Source: Enterobacter ludwigii (GTDB taxonomy: Bacteria; Pseudomonadota; Gammaproteobacteria; Enterobacterales; Enterobacteriaceae). Taken from it: 64,000 bases of DNA. A program made the position numbers and the translations under genes. Position 1 is the first letter of the stretch. Every line of letters begins with the position of its first letter. The DNA lies in the NCBI RefSeq assembly GCF_001750725.1, contig NZ_CP017279.1, positions 2,046,001 to 2,110,000 on the forward strand. The letters are read 5' to 3'. Below are positions 34,834 to 44,215 of the stretch, piece by piece. The notes beneath the pieces were generated by a model that was not told where the DNA came from, did no database searches, and saw only the letters and a program-made list of their open reading frames with translations.

Positions 34834-36498
34834 TCAAAATGTTTCCCAGTTTTCATGTCCGGTCGTCGCTGCAGGTTTACGGGTCGCTGCCGCTGCTGCG
34901 GCAGGCGCGAGATACGTTGCTTGCGGGGTGACCGTGTTTCCAGCGAGTGAAGCGAGACGAAACGCCGAGACGGCCATCTTCAGACGGCTTGCCTGGTCTT
35001 CCAGCGCAGCGGCCGCCGCAGCGGACTCCTGCACCAGCGCGGCGTTTTGTTGTGTCACGCGATCCATTTCCGATACCGCCAGAGCGACCTGATCGATACC
35101 ACGACTCTGCTCATCAGACGCAGAGGCGATTTCACCCATGATGTCCGTTACGCGGGTAACGGCATTCACGATGTCATTCATGGTTTCCCCTGCGCTTTCT
35201 ACCAGCACGGAGCCGGTATCGACGCGGGAAACGGAGTCTTCAATCAGGGCCTTGATCTCTTTCGCCGCGTTGGCACTGCGGCTGGCAAGGTTGCGCACTT
35301 CCCCGGCCACCACGGCAAACCCGCGACCCTGCTCGCCCGCACGTGCGGCTTCAACGGCAGCGTTGAGGGCGAGGATATTGGTCTGGAAAGCGATGCCGTC
35401 GATAACGCTAATGATGTCGGCGATTTTTTTCGAACTGTCGGCAATTTCGTGCATGGTTTTCACCACGCCGTCCACCACGCGACCGCCTCGCTGCGCCGTT
35501 TCGGACGCGCTTTCCGCCAGCTGTGAGGCCTGACGGGCGTTGTCCGCGTTCTGCTTCACGGTCGCGGTAAGTTGCTCCATGCTGGCGGCGGTCTCTTCGA
35601 GCGCCGACGCCTGCTGTTCGGTGCGCGACGACAGATCGTTGTTGCCCATCGCAATTTCGCTGGTACCGGTATAAATGGCTTCCGATCCGTTACGCACGTT
35701 GGCGACGGTCTCAATTAGCGAGCGCTGCATATGATCAACGCTGTTTGCCAGCTCGGTAATTTCATTGCGCCCGGAGACGGTCAGCGTTTTGGTCAGGTCA
35801 CCACCGGCAATCTCGCGAATGTGGGCAATGACGCGACCGAGAGGATTAAGCAGGATGTGGCGAATGCCGTACCACACGCCCACCAGCACGATGACCAGCG
35901 CCAGCGCCATGACGGCCATCTGCCATTTGGCAAAGCGGTAATCATTCTGGCTTTGCGTAAAGGCCGAGTGATACAGGTCGCCACTGGCTTTGGCGTATTC
36001 CCCGAGTGCCGCACCAAGGGCGTTTTGCATCCCCTGGGTAGGTTGCGCGAAATACGCGTCCATGTTGCCGCTTTCCAGGAACTGAATAAGCTCCGTCAGA
36101 CCGGCATAGTAGGCGTTGTACTTTTCATCGATATTCTGGCTCACCTGCGCCATGGCAGGCTGTGGCGTGATTTTCTTAAAGGCGTCGTAGTGTTTCGCGG
36201 CGTCAGCAAGGGTCGCCCGCGCATTTTTCAGCAATTCCGTTTTCGCACTGCTCTGCTGATTATTTGGATCCATCATCATGCGGGCGGAAGAGCGGCTCAG
36301 GTTGATACGCGTTTGCAGCATCAGATCCCACGTCGACGTCAGTTCACTCTGCTGTACGCGGAGATCGTTCGAGGCGGCGAAACTGTCCTGGTTTTGTTTA
36401 AGTGACGAGAAAAAAAGCCCGCCGGAGGTAAGCTGAAGAAGTGCGAAAATGACCAGCACCATCATAAGCATTGTGACAACGCGGATACGGTTCAACAT
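34834..36498 (-). CDS. tar: Methyl-accepting chemotaxis protein Tar (aspartate receptor)
   Basis: The 554-residue receptor closely follows E. coli Tar. The aspartate-binding arginines of [16 protein letters not shown] (R64, R69, R73 equivalents) and the QPTQGMQ segment are conserved, so aspartate sensing is likely. Two membrane helices, HAMP ([19 protein letters not shown]), methylation helices, the [17 protein letters not shown] tip and a C-terminal NWETF pentapeptide are all visible. An Ala/Pro-rich linker before NWETF is variable. It starts the tar-tap-cheRBYZ operon and has its own sigma-28 promoter. Confidence 0.97.
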   Translation of the reverse strand: MLNRIRVVTMLMMVLVIFALLQLTSGGLFFSSLKQNQDSFAASNDLRVQQSELTSTWDLMLQTRINLSRSSARMMMDPNNQQSSAKTELLKNARATLADAAKHYDAFKKITPQPAMAQVSQNIDEKYNAYYAGLTELIQFLESGNMDAYFAQPTQGMQNALGAALGEYAKASGDLYHSAFTQSQNDYRFAKWQMAVMALALVIVLVGVWYGIRHILLNPLGRVIAHIREIAGGDLTKTLTVSGRNEITELANSVDHMQRSLIETVANVRNGSEAIYTGTSEIAMGNNDLSSRTEQQASALEETAASMEQLTATVKQNADNARQASQLAESASETAQRGGRVVDGVVKTMHEIADSSKKIADIISVIDGIAFQTNILALNAAVEAARAGEQGRGFAVVAGEVRNLASRSANAAKEIKALIEDSVSRVDTGSVLVESAGETMNDIVNAVTRVTDIMGEIASASDEQSRGIDQVALAVSEMDRVTQQNAALVQESAAAAAALEDQASRLKMAVSAFRLASLAGNTVTPQATYLAPAAAAAATRKPAATTGHENWETF

Positions 36499-36529
36499 AC
36501 AACACCTTCTCATAGATTTATTAACGGTG

Positions 36530-36556
36530 TTATCGGCACTGACTACAGGAACTTTA
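36530..36556 (-). promoter_or_regulatory. Sigma-28 promoter of tar-tap-cheRBYZ
   Basis: On the minus strand TAAAGTTC-N11-GCCGATAA fits the FliA consensus (TAAAGTTT-N11-GCCGATAA) at all but one base and predicts a start about 25 nt upstream of the tar ATG. It makes this operon independent of motAB-cheAW. Confidence 0.9.
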
Positions 36557-36582
36557 CATTTGAGAAAGGGAAAAGCGCGGGG

Positions 36583-37545
36583 TTAAAACGCAACGTCAAC
36601 GATCAGCGTATCGGTATAGGTGCCGGCAGGCGGCGTAGACTGGCTGGTAAGGACTTTGGCAGTGTAGTTGTAGGTTCGCAATAAACCGTCGGTACTGACC
36701 TGCGAGGAGGTTGCGCTGGTCCAGCGCTCGGTACCGCTGCCACCCCAACGGTTGGTCGTGGCTTCTTTATAAATGTCGTAACTCATGTAGTTACTGCCGC
36801 TCACCATGCGGCGAACGTTATTCAGCGCGTTGGCACCATTATTAATTCCGATAGTGTAAGTGCTTCCTTTGGTACAGGTGACGGCAATCGCCTGCGAGAC
36901 AGTGGGGAAACTTTGCACCAGCGGCGCACTGTTGAAGTTGACGTCCGGCGTGGTCATGGCGCTGCAGTCGTTGGTAACGGTCATGTTGAGAAGAATACTG
37001 GTGGTCGCCGTGCCTGTCTGGGGAACGGTGCAAAGGCCCAGCACGCCCACGGAACAGACGCTGTAGTTGATGCTGAAGGTGAGCAGCACCTGATAGGGCC
37101 CGGCCGTGACGTTTTGTCCGGCAACGGTGCGGAAATAAAGCGGAATGCTGTACTGTTTTGACCCCAGTAATCCCAGCAGGGTGTTGCCGCTCCAGGTATA
37201 AGCTTTGCTGATTTGCACTTCGCTGTTGCTCGAACACCCCGTTAACCCGCACAACCGGGTGGGGATCACATCCGTGATGGCCGCATTGTCGGTGCGTTTC
37301 ATGGTGGCACGGCTGTTGCCTGAAACCGACGCGGCGGTGTAGTTCAGCGTCACCGAGTCGTTGGTCAGAAGATTGAGCACAGCGTCGCATGCCACGATCA
37401 GCCTGCCGGTGGTTTCGACCTCCCCGGTTCCGCTGAGCGCGAACGAGGTGACGCTACCAAATGACGCATTTACCGTACTGACGGTACACGCCGCCCAGCC
37501 GCCGCCGGAAAACAGCAGCAGTATCAACAGCAGTAAGCGCTTCAC
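36583..37545 (-). CDS. Csu-type pilus tip adhesin (two SCPU domains)
   Basis: The 320-residue secreted protein starts at GTG, with GGGAGGAAC just upstream, and overlaps the usher stop as GTGA. A signal peptide (VKRLLLLILLLFSGGGWA) precedes two spore-coat-U-like domains, roughly residues 20-170 and 175-320. The second ends in the donor-strand-like block PAGTYTDTLIVDVAF. The last position in the operon and the two-domain form match CsuE of Acinetobacter, the tip adhesin of archaic chaperone-usher pili. The N-domain has hydrophobic stretches (LLGLLGSK, GVLGL) that could act in surface binding. Target unknown. Confidence 0.85.
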   Translation of the reverse strand: MKRLLLLILLLFSGGGWAACTVSTVNASFGSVTSFALSGTGEVETTGRLIVACDAVLNLLTNDSVTLNYTAASVSGNSRATMKRTDNAAITDVIPTRLCGLTGCSSNSEVQISKAYTWSGNTLLGLLGSKQYSIPLYFRTVAGQNVTAGPYQVLLTFSINYSVCSVGVLGLCTVPQTGTATTSILLNMTVTNDCSAMTTPDVNFNSAPLVQSFPTVSQAIAVTCTKGSTYTIGINNGANALNNVRRMVSGSNYMSYDIYKEATTNRWGGSGTERWTSATSSQVSTDGLLRTYNYTAKVLTSQSTPPAGTYTDTLIVDVAF

Positions 37546-39926
37546 CGTTCCTCCCGGCAAATCAGCGGTCCGTATGTCTGCAGCTTATGTTCCGGGTTGG
37601 CCCCCACGGTCAGCGTGGCCGAGCAGTGTTTTCCGTCTGGCGTAATCACCTCAAGCGGGTTCACATCGCTGAGATTTTCCAGCCAGGCGATGCCGTCATA
37701 CCCCACCACCGCATTGTTGCGCGAGGCGCGTCGAACCTGGCTTCCCACCGGGATAGCCTGCCCCTGCTTGTCATGCAGAATGACGCTTGCCACCCGCTCC
37801 TGCTCCATCGGGAAATCGACCAGATAACCGCTGTGGCGGCGAATAGCGATCCGCCGCTCTGTCTCTTTCAGCCGGGTATCCGCGGGCAGATTCAGGGTAT
37901 CAATGCGATAACTAGCCGGGTAATAAGCCGATACCCCGCTGACCAGCAGGTAGCCGTTATTGTTCGTTTTGCCGACCGGCTGGTTCTCATAGCTGACGGG
38001 AACGTCCGGGTGACCGTCGGTGCTGATCACCACAAACGCATCGTTGATTTTATTTGCCGCAAATAGCTCGCCGTCCATCAGCACAACCGCGCCCATCGCC
38101 TCTCCCCACCAGGTCATCATGCCCCTTTCGCCATAACCACCGCCCTGAAGTTCGATGTTGTTATTGCGCCAGCCCAGTGTTCCCTGCTGATAATCATTGG
38201 CTTTCGACTGGTTGGCCCATGCCATGTTCCAGCTAAAGCCACCGTCGGAAGGCATGGAGTGGTTGTAGTTGATACGCTGCGTGCTGCCGGCATCTGGCGT
38301 GTTTTCATAGGTTACGGCGGCACTGTCACGCTCTCCCAGCGGCACCTGAAGCGACATGGCCACCGTCCAGTCTCCCCGCTGCTGATCGCGGCTTGCAGCC
38401 AGATAAATACTGCTCGCCCCCCACAGATTGCGGCTCCAGGAGAGATTCAGCAGTTCGGTTTTTTGGTTGTCAAAGCTCTCCACGCCGATCCAGGCAGCAC
38501 CGAGACTGCCATATTCGCCCAGGTTAAAGGTGAGAGAATACTGGTCGGTGTTGCGACTAAAACTGGCGATGGGCCGGTCATTTTCGTCATAGACCGTCGG
38601 TTGGTCGTAGAGGGCGAGGTTGCCAAAGTCGCGATCGCGCCGCGTATGCTGTGTCGCTACACTAAATTCACTGGTACTGTACTGATAGCCCCAGTTGATT
38701 TGCCCGCCATTATCTCCGCGCATGCGGCTTTGAGAATACGCGGTATTCACGACGCCAAACCGACCCAATTTAACCACCGTCCCCATCCCGCCCAGCGCCA
38801 GCGCTTCTGCCCCTTCGGCATGGCCCTCCAGCGTCAACCAGTCCGTAATGCCATAGCGATACGACCCACTACCCGCCGCCGGGCCGTAGTCAAAATTCTT
38901 GATGCCGTAATTACGCCGCAGGCTGCCGAGCGTCACCGCCCCGTCGCTCAGGCCTTGTTTCAGCAATTCGCTGGTGACGTAAAACGGCAGCGTGGTACTC
39001 ACCTGGCGGCCCAGCGCATCGGTGGTGACCAGTACCGCGTCCCCTGCTCCGTTGATATAGGGCAGATTGGTCAGGGTGAACGGTCCCGGCTGAAGCTGGG
39101 TCGAGCCGGAACGATAGCCATTGATAAAGAGATCCACCGAGGTGGGAACCGCCGCTTCGCCCGAGAACTCTGGGAGTGGCCAGGTCACGAGGTCAGGACG
39201 CAGGGAGAAATCCCGCCCGTAGCTGATCCCGCCCATGCGCACACTGGTGCTCCAGCTCAGGGCATCGCTGATCACATCCCCGGCGGTCCAGGTCGTTGCC
39301 TCGTCCTCGTTCGTCATCAGAAGCGTCGTGTCATAGCGCACATACCCTTCCTGCTGACCGTCGTTTCCGGTGAAATTTTCCCGGGCATAGCCGGTTGAAG
39401 AAAAGGAGCCGTTCTCATTGAAGTAGCGGAATTCATGCCAGAGCGAGGCCTGTCCGCCGACATGTTCCGTATGGTTGGTGTAGAGATCGTAATTGAGCAG
39501 CGCTCCACGCCCGAAGTGTGGTTTGCTTTGTGACATTTGTCCGCTGAAAGGGGTCACGCGTGAGGCGACCCAGTCGGCCGGAACGCCCAGCAGCAGACGC
39601 TGCGCGGCGCTGTCGTACTCTACGCGCACCTGCGGCAGGGTAGAAAGGTTTACGTCTCCGGCAGGCACATGCTCCGGCGGAAGCCCTGCCCGCAGCAGGT
39701 CGGCGCTGGAAATAAAGAATGCCCCCTCGCGTTGCGTCACGGGCACCACCATACCGGTGTCGTAGTGATTCAACACAATCGAGAGCTGAAAGACCGCTTC
39801 GCCGTTCAACGCCTGAGCCTGCGGCGGCGGCGGTAAACTGTCATCGCCGGGCTCAGCCCAGGTGCTGGTACTGACGCAGAGCAGGATCATCATCGCCGGT
39901 TTCAGTTGACGGGCGTCGACTGCCAT
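37542..39926 (-). CDS. Csu-type fimbrial outer membrane usher
   Basis: The 794-residue outer-membrane protein assembles and secretes pilus subunits. A signal peptide (ending about TSTWA) is followed by an N-terminal chaperone-docking domain, a long beta-barrel segment with alternating aromatic strands (VRYDTTLLMT, SVDLFINGYRSGSTQLQPGPFTL, GWGYQYS-type repeats) and C-terminal domains. The LFINGYRSG...QPGPFTLTNLP block is the usher hallmark. It is of the archaic (sigma/Csu) type by context with SCPU subunits. It overlaps the chaperone gene by 25 nt and the adhesin by 4 nt. Confidence 0.9.
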   Translation of the reverse strand: MAVDARQLKPAMMILLCVSTSTWAEPGDDSLPPPPQAQALNGEAVFQLSIVLNHYDTGMVVPVTQREGAFFISSADLLRAGLPPEHVPAGDVNLSTLPQVRVEYDSAAQRLLLGVPADWVASRVTPFSGQMSQSKPHFGRGALLNYDLYTNHTEHVGGQASLWHEFRYFNENGSFSSTGYARENFTGNDGQQEGYVRYDTTLLMTNEDEATTWTAGDVISDALSWSTSVRMGGISYGRDFSLRPDLVTWPLPEFSGEAAVPTSVDLFINGYRSGSTQLQPGPFTLTNLPYINGAGDAVLVTTDALGRQVSTTLPFYVTSELLKQGLSDGAVTLGSLRRNYGIKNFDYGPAAGSGSYRYGITDWLTLEGHAEGAEALALGGMGTVVKLGRFGVVNTAYSQSRMRGDNGGQINWGYQYSTSEFSVATQHTRRDRDFGNLALYDQPTVYDENDRPIASFSRNTDQYSLTFNLGEYGSLGAAWIGVESFDNQKTELLNLSWSRNLWGASSIYLAASRDQQRGDWTVAMSLQVPLGERDSAAVTYENTPDAGSTQRINYNHSMPSDGGFSWNMAWANQSKANDYQQGTLGWRNNNIELQGGGYGERGMMTWWGEAMGAVVLMDGELFAANKINDAFVVISTDGHPDVPVSYENQPVGKTNNNGYLLVSGVSAYYPASYRIDTLNLPADTRLKETERRIAIRRHSGYLVDFPMEQERVASVILHDKQGQAIPVGSQVRRASRNNAVVGYDGIAWLENLSDVNPLEVITPDGKHCSATLTVGANPEHKLQTYGPLICREER

Positions 39927-40663
39927 CGCGTATCCCTGGCATTAATTTGCGCGCTCAGCCGGTCTGGCTGACCTATTCCGGCCGGGATTGACCAGGTGCG
40001 GGTGCTGCCCGCAAGAACATACCCGAGTAATCCGTCTGCAACCGTCCGCTTCTGCCCGCCCTGCTCCAGCGCCACCTGGCTGAGTTTGACGTGCACATCC
40101 CCCTGATTACGGACCTCCAGGGCAGGATGTCCCTTCTCCTGCGTCACCCGCCAGCTCAGATTTTTGGTCTCCACCAGCGCATGATGTGCCCCCTCTTTGA
40201 GGGTCGGGATTCCCTGTCCATAAACGAACAAAGGAATGGAGTAGCGCATTTGCAATTTCAGGCCAATGGCCGGCTCGGCTTTGGCATCCGGCTGGGGGAT
40301 TTCATCCACAATAATGCGGTAGGCCTGTTCGACGCCGAGCGGCACCGTACCCTGCTTAATCAGACGAATAAGCTGCTTACTGCCTTTGCCAATGGTGACG
40401 ATGGGCGGGCTGGCCACCACGTCCTGCTGTGCGGAGTAGCGTTCATAACCGCCCTCCTGCTTCCAGCGCACAATGCGGACCTGCATTGTCGTTGCGCTGT
40501 TCCCCTGATTCTGGATCCATAATTCAGTGGCTTTGGCATCCGCTGACAGCCACGGATCGATGGGCCACAACAGAATGGTTGCCGCCGCCTGCGCCTGGCC
40601 TGTCGCCGCAGCCATTCCCCCCAACAAACTCACCAGACAAAGGTGTCTGAAAAATGGCTTCAT
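39902..40663 (-). CDS. Csu-type periplasmic pilus chaperone
   Basis: The 253-residue protein has a signal peptide (cleavage near GQAQA-AATILL) and the two immunoglobulin-like domains of PapD/CsuC chaperones. Subunit-binding residues are seen in LWPIDPWLSADAKATELWIQN and in the conserved Lys/Arg of GKGSKQLIRLI; the linker QAYRIIVDEIPQP is typical. It folds subunits and passes them to the usher. It is 16 nt downstream of the second subunit gene. Confidence 0.9.
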   Translation of the reverse strand: MKPFFRHLCLVSLLGGMAAATGQAQAAATILLWPIDPWLSADAKATELWIQNQGNSATTMQVRIVRWKQEGGYERYSAQQDVVASPPIVTIGKGSKQLIRLIKQGTVPLGVEQAYRIIVDEIPQPDAKAEPAIGLKLQMRYSIPLFVYGQGIPTLKEGAHHALVETKNLSWRVTQEKGHPALEVRNQGDVHVKLSQVALEQGGQKRTVADGLLGYVLAGSTRTWSIPAGIGQPDRLSAQINARDTRWQSTPVN

Positions 40664-40679
40664 CGACTGTCTCCCTTTA

Positions 40680-41228
40680 TCACCATGACAAGGTCACGGT
40701 GAGTTGATCAGAATACGTTCCTGCCGGGCTAAACCCGGTCAGCAGCGCCACGCCAAAAAGCGGCAGCGCAATGTTATTACTGTTGGTATAGGTCACCGGT
40801 ATTGCCTGATTGACGCCAATTTCGCTGTTCGCCGCCAGCGAACTGCTGCTGTAAAGGCGATATCCCACCACTTCCGTTCCCCCTGAGCGCTTCATACGCC
40901 GAACGGAGGAGTAATTCTGTCCGCCGTTAATGCTCATACTCAGCGCCACGCCGGGCGTGCAGGCGATGGACAAGGCCCCGTTAGGCACAAAACTGGTGCT
41001 CACCGGGGCACTTTCCACCCCGTTGTGGGTACCGAAATCGAGCGTACCGAAAACTCCTCCGCTGCCCGTGGATACCGCGCACCCGGGCACAATGGTCGCG
41101 CTGACCTTAAATGACTGGGACGTCACAGCACCCGCCGCAGGCACCAGCATCAGGCAGACGATCAGCGCGTACAAAGGGTGCACGATCCCCTCCGCGCTGT
41201 TGCGCAGACGCAAAATGGATGCCTTCAT
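40680..41228 (-). CDS. Csu-type pilus subunit (SCPU domain), second
   Basis: A 182-residue secreted SCPU-domain protein. The N-terminus is long before the hydrophobic core (LYALIVCLMLVPAAGA), giving a signal peptide of about 34 residues. The mature part has FGTLDFGTHNG and two cysteines (PGCAV, IACTPG), and ends in GTYSDQLTVTLSW. It resembles CsuA/CsuA-B subunits of archaic pili. It may be a minor or adaptor subunit, as it follows the likely major subunit by 12 nt. Confidence 0.85.
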   Translation of the reverse strand: MKASILRLRNSAEGIVHPLYALIVCLMLVPAAGAVTSQSFKVSATIVPGCAVSTGSGGVFGTLDFGTHNGVESAPVSTSFVPNGALSIACTPGVALSMSINGGQNYSSVRRMKRSGGTEVVGYRLYSSSSLAANSEIGVNQAIPVTYTNSNNIALPLFGVALLTGFSPAGTYSDQLTVTLSW

Positions 41229-41240
41229 GGCTGCGTGAAA

Positions 41241-41813
41241 CTAGTAGGTGACGCTGACGTTAATCGTGTCGGTGTAGGTACCCGGAACGACCGTAACGCT
41301 GTTACCGCCCCCGGTAATGCGCCCGTAAAGTGTGTAACTGTCGATGCCCCCGGCGGTTGACGCTATTGGCAGTGCCGCGTTGTTGGCAACGACGTTGTTA
41401 AATCCGCTGTCGCTATACAGGCTGTAAGCCACCCCCTGTGCAGCATTGGTGGTGTTGACCAGATAGCGCGCAGGCGTGCCTGGCGTCCCCACAACGGTAC
41501 CCGGCGCGGTGGAGTTGGTATTCCCGGTGATCGCCACCGTATAGCTGGCGGTCGTACATTGAATGGTGAACGTGTTACCGCCGCTGGCACCGGTCAGCTG
41601 CGTCGTCAGGGTGGAAAACGTTGCGGGATGGGTGCCGAAATCCAGGGTCCCGAAGTTAATGCCATTTTGCGTGGGCGAGCCGTTTATCAGACAACCGTTC
41701 GTCAGGGTTAACGTCGCGCCAATAGTACCGCTGCTGGTCACCGCCAGCGCCTGTTGGGCTGTTGTCGCCGTCAGCAACGTGCCTGCACAGATCAAAAGGA
41801 GTTTTCTTTTCAT
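41241..41813 (-). CDS. Csu-type major pilus subunit (SCPU domain)
   Basis: The first gene of the pilus operon codes for a 190-residue secreted protein. Signal peptide MKRKLLLICAGTLLTATTAQ...ALA is followed by a SCPU domain with FGTLDFGTHPA, cysteines in NGCLI and IQCTTA, and the end block GTYTDTINVSVTY. Position, small size and Thr/Ser/Gly-rich composition suit the polymerising rod subunit (CsuA/B-like). No upstream regulator gene is adjacent; the divergent neighbour is a symporter. Confidence 0.87.
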   Translation of the reverse strand: MKRKLLLICAGTLLTATTAQQALAVTSSGTIGATLTLTNGCLINGSPTQNGINFGTLDFGTHPATFSTLTTQLTGASGGNTFTIQCTTASYTVAITGNTNSTAPGTVVGTPGTPARYLVNTTNAAQGVAYSLYSDSGFNNVVANNAALPIASTAGGIDSYTLYGRITGGGNSVTVVPGTYTDTINVSVTY

Positions 41814-42243
41814 TTACCACCCTCCAGAAGACATTTCCGTTCGCTTGCCACATTTTATTTTTGCTGTTCAAGATGTTAGCCCCACTTAACGTTCCTCTTC
41901 CGGGGGTTATTGAGAATTTAGTTTATGGATACCGCTTCGACCACCCGCGCCGCGGAGGGCAAGACTAATGGCTTATTGACTGAATATTTATTTATAAAAC
42001 AGGATGTTAATACTTTGTAAATGCCTTATTTCTCGTATACGCAGAGGATATATCCATTGAAATGTGATCTGCATCACAATATATCGTCGAGGCGTTAACA
42101 ACAAAATTAATAAAAATTAAAAACTAGTTGTATCTCCCTCCGCTTTACTTCAATTTATGTGCCGAATAATTTCCTGCGTCGTAATAAAAAATCTATATAC
42201 ATCGGCGCAGACGGCAACCAAAGCGCATAGAGGGTCTTTTTTC
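41814..42243. other. Divergent intergenic region, pilus operon / symporter
   Basis: 430 nt, A/T-rich, with no gene that I can see. It contains a perfect CRP site and must hold promoters for both the leftward pilus operon and the rightward symporter. A GC-rich patch (CGCGCCGCGG near 41950) interrupts the AT-rich DNA. I could not assign -10/-35 pairs with confidence. Confidence 0.7.
42063..42078. promoter_or_regulatory. CRP site upstream of the symporter
   Basis: TGTGATCTGCATCACA is a full match to TGTGA-N6-TCACA, 166-181 nt upstream of the symporter start and about 250 nt upstream of the pilus operon. It suggests catabolite control of one or both. Confidence 0.78.
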
Positions 42244-43503
42244 GTGGCAAGTGCAAACAAACTCACACTCTTCATCGTGATATTCATGCTGGCGGGTATT
42301 CTTTCAGGGGCGGCGATTCATGAGTATGCCTCTGCGGATGCTATCAAAGCATGGTCGGATAACATCACGCTGCTGACCGATATTTTCCTGCGTCTGATTA
42401 AAATGGTTATTGCGCCACTGGTCTTCAGCACGCTGACCGTGGGCATTATGAAACTGGGTGAAACCTCCACCATTGGTCGCGTGGGCGGCAAAGCGATGGT
42501 GTGGTTTATTAGCTCATCCGTGCTTTCCATTCTGGTGGGACTGTTTATCGTCACGCTGGAGCGTCCGGGCAGCGGCCTGAACCTGGCTATCCCGAAAGAG
42601 GCGGTAGACACCGGCCTTGCGGTGGGGGGGATGACGCTGAAAGCGTTCTTGTCCCATACCATTCCGACCAGTATCGCCGGTGCGATGGCGAACAATGAAA
42701 TCCTGCAGATTGTGGTGTTCTCTATGTTCTTCGGCATCGCCGGCGCGTCGCTGGGGCAAAAATTCAATGCCCCGCTGGTGGCCGCGCTGGATGTGGTCTC
42801 CCATATCATGCTGAAGGTGACGGGTTACGTGATGTACGTCGCCCCGCTGGCCATTTTCGCCGCCATCTCATCTGTGATTGCCACTCAGGGTCTGGGCATT
42901 CTGCTGAACTACGCCTCCTTTATTGGCGGCTACTACGTGGCAATCCTTCTCACCTGCATGGTGCTGCTGGCCGTCGGCTATATGGTGCTGAAGAAAGAGG
43001 TGTTCCGCCTGGTCAGCATGCTGAAGGACCCAGTGCTGGTGGCGTTTACCACCAGCAGCTCAGAAGCGGCGTATCCAAAAACGCTGGAACAGCTTGAGCG
43101 TTTTGGTTGCTCGCGCAATATCGCCTCTTTCGTTCTGCCAATCGGTTACTCCTTTAACCTGGTGGGCTCTATGGTGTATTGCTCTTTCGCCTCGATGTTT
43201 ATCGCCCAGGCGTACAATATTCACCTGAGCTTCACCGAAGTGACCGTGCTGATGCTGACGCTGATGCTGGCTTCAAAAGGGATTGCGGGGGTGCCTCGTT
43301 CGTCGCTGGTGGTGCTGGCGGCAACCATCCCGAGTTTCAATATTCCGGTGGCGGGTATTTTGCTGCTGATGGGGATCGATCATTTCCTGGATATGGGACG
43401 TTCAGCGATTAACGTGCTGGGTAACGGTATTGCGACTGCGATGCTGTCGCAAAATGAAGGGGCGCGTGAAGCGGAGACTGAGCTGGTAGAGCAGGAAGCG
43501 TAA
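42244..43503 (+). CDS. Dicarboxylate/amino acid:cation symporter (DAACS family)
   Basis: A 419-residue inner-membrane protein of the DctA/GltP family. Diagnostic blocks are the serine-rich re-entrant loop TTSSSEAAYPKTL, LPIGYSFNLVGSMVY, and SKGIAGVPRSSLVVLAAT near helix 8. I start at the GTG (VASANKLTLFIVIF) with AGAGGG ten bases upstream; the frame is open 29 codons further, but that part is not membrane-like. Likely substrates are C4-dicarboxylates or acidic amino acids with Na+ or H+. It lies between cheW and the pilus operon, where E. coli has nothing. The strand is opposite to the motility genes. Confidence 0.88.
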   Translation: MASANKLTLFIVIFMLAGILSGAAIHEYASADAIKAWSDNITLLTDIFLRLIKMVIAPLVFSTLTVGIMKLGETSTIGRVGGKAMVWFISSSVLSILVGLFIVTLERPGSGLNLAIPKEAVDTGLAVGGMTLKAFLSHTIPTSIAGAMANNEILQIVVFSMFFGIAGASLGQKFNAPLVAALDVVSHIMLKVTGYVMYVAPLAIFAAISSVIATQGLGILLNYASFIGGYYVAILLTCMVLLAVGYMVLKKEVFRLVSMLKDPVLVAFTTSSSEAAYPKTLEQLERFGCSRNIASFVLPIGYSFNLVGSMVYCSFASMFIAQAYNIHLSFTEVTVLMLTLMLASKGIAGVPRSSLVVLAATIPSFNIPVAGILLLMGIDHFLDMGRSAINVLGNGIATAMLSQNEGAREAETELVEQEA

Positions 43504-43575
43504 CGGGTTGGCCGAATGGTTTCGTTCACCTTAAGGCCAGCAGAAAATACTACGCCTGCAGTAAGTGAATAAGAT

Positions 43576-43599
43576 AAGGGGGCTGCAATAGCCCCCTTA
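43576..43599 (+). terminator. Symporter terminator-like hairpin
   Basis: AAGGGGGCT / AGCCCCCTT forms a 9-bp stem with a 5-nt loop, 72 nt after the symporter stop. The following sequence (AATACG) is a weak T-tract, so efficiency is uncertain. It faces the convergent cheW gene. Confidence 0.6.
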
Positions 43600-43692
43600 A
43601 TACGTTCACCGCAGCGGGCGAATCAGATAACCGAAATGCCCGACTGAACGAAACGGTTCCACGAAAGCCTCACAGAACCGTTTAGAGAAACA

Positions 43693-44196
43693 TTACGCCA
43701 CGTGATTCGTCGCGATATCCAGCAGCGCCATCTCATCACTGTTCAGCAGCTTCTCAATATTCACCAGAATCAGCATACGTTCACCCAGTGCTCCCAGCCC
43801 CGTCAGATACTCGGTAGACAGCGTGACCGCAAACTCCGGCGCCGGACGGATTTGATCGGACGTCAGAGACAGCACATCAGATACGCCATCCACCACGATC
43901 CCAACCACGCGCTGCCCCAGATTCAGGACAATCACCACGGTGTTCTCGTTATAGTCCACGTCGCCCTGGCTGAACTTCACGCGCAGGTCAACGATAGGTA
44001 CAATCACGCCGCGCAGGTTGGTGACACCTTTAATAAAGGCAGGCGTGTTCGCGATGCGGGTAACCTGGTCGTAACCACGAATTTCCTGCACTTTCAGGAT
44101 ATCGATGCCGTACTCCTCATCGCCTAAAGTGAATACCAGGAATTCCTGCCCTGATGGCTCGCCCGCCAGTTTCGTTACATTACTCATACCGGTCAT
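43693..44196 (-). CDS. cheW: Chemotaxis coupling protein CheW
   Basis: CheW links receptors to CheA in the polar arrays. The 167 residues are nearly identical to E. coli CheW, with [21 protein letters not shown] and the conserved arginine of [13 protein letters not shown]. It is the last gene of motA-motB-cheA-cheW, 19 nt after cheA. In E. coli, tar follows directly; here a 7-kb insert intervenes. Confidence 0.98.
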   Translation of the reverse strand: MTGMSNVTKLAGEPSGQEFLVFTLGDEEYGIDILKVQEIRGYDQVTRIANTPAFIKGVTNLRGVIVPIVDLRVKFSQGDVDYNENTVVIVLNLGQRVVGIVVDGVSDVLSLTSDQIRPAPEFAVTLSTEYLTGLGALGERMLILVNIEKLLNSDEMALLDIATNHVA

Positions 44197-44215
44197 GTTA
44201 TTACCTTCTACTTAA

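Noticed and set aside
38259..39398. 379-codon open frame antisense to the usher
   Set aside because: No domain, no promoter or ribosome site; explained by the usher's codon pattern.
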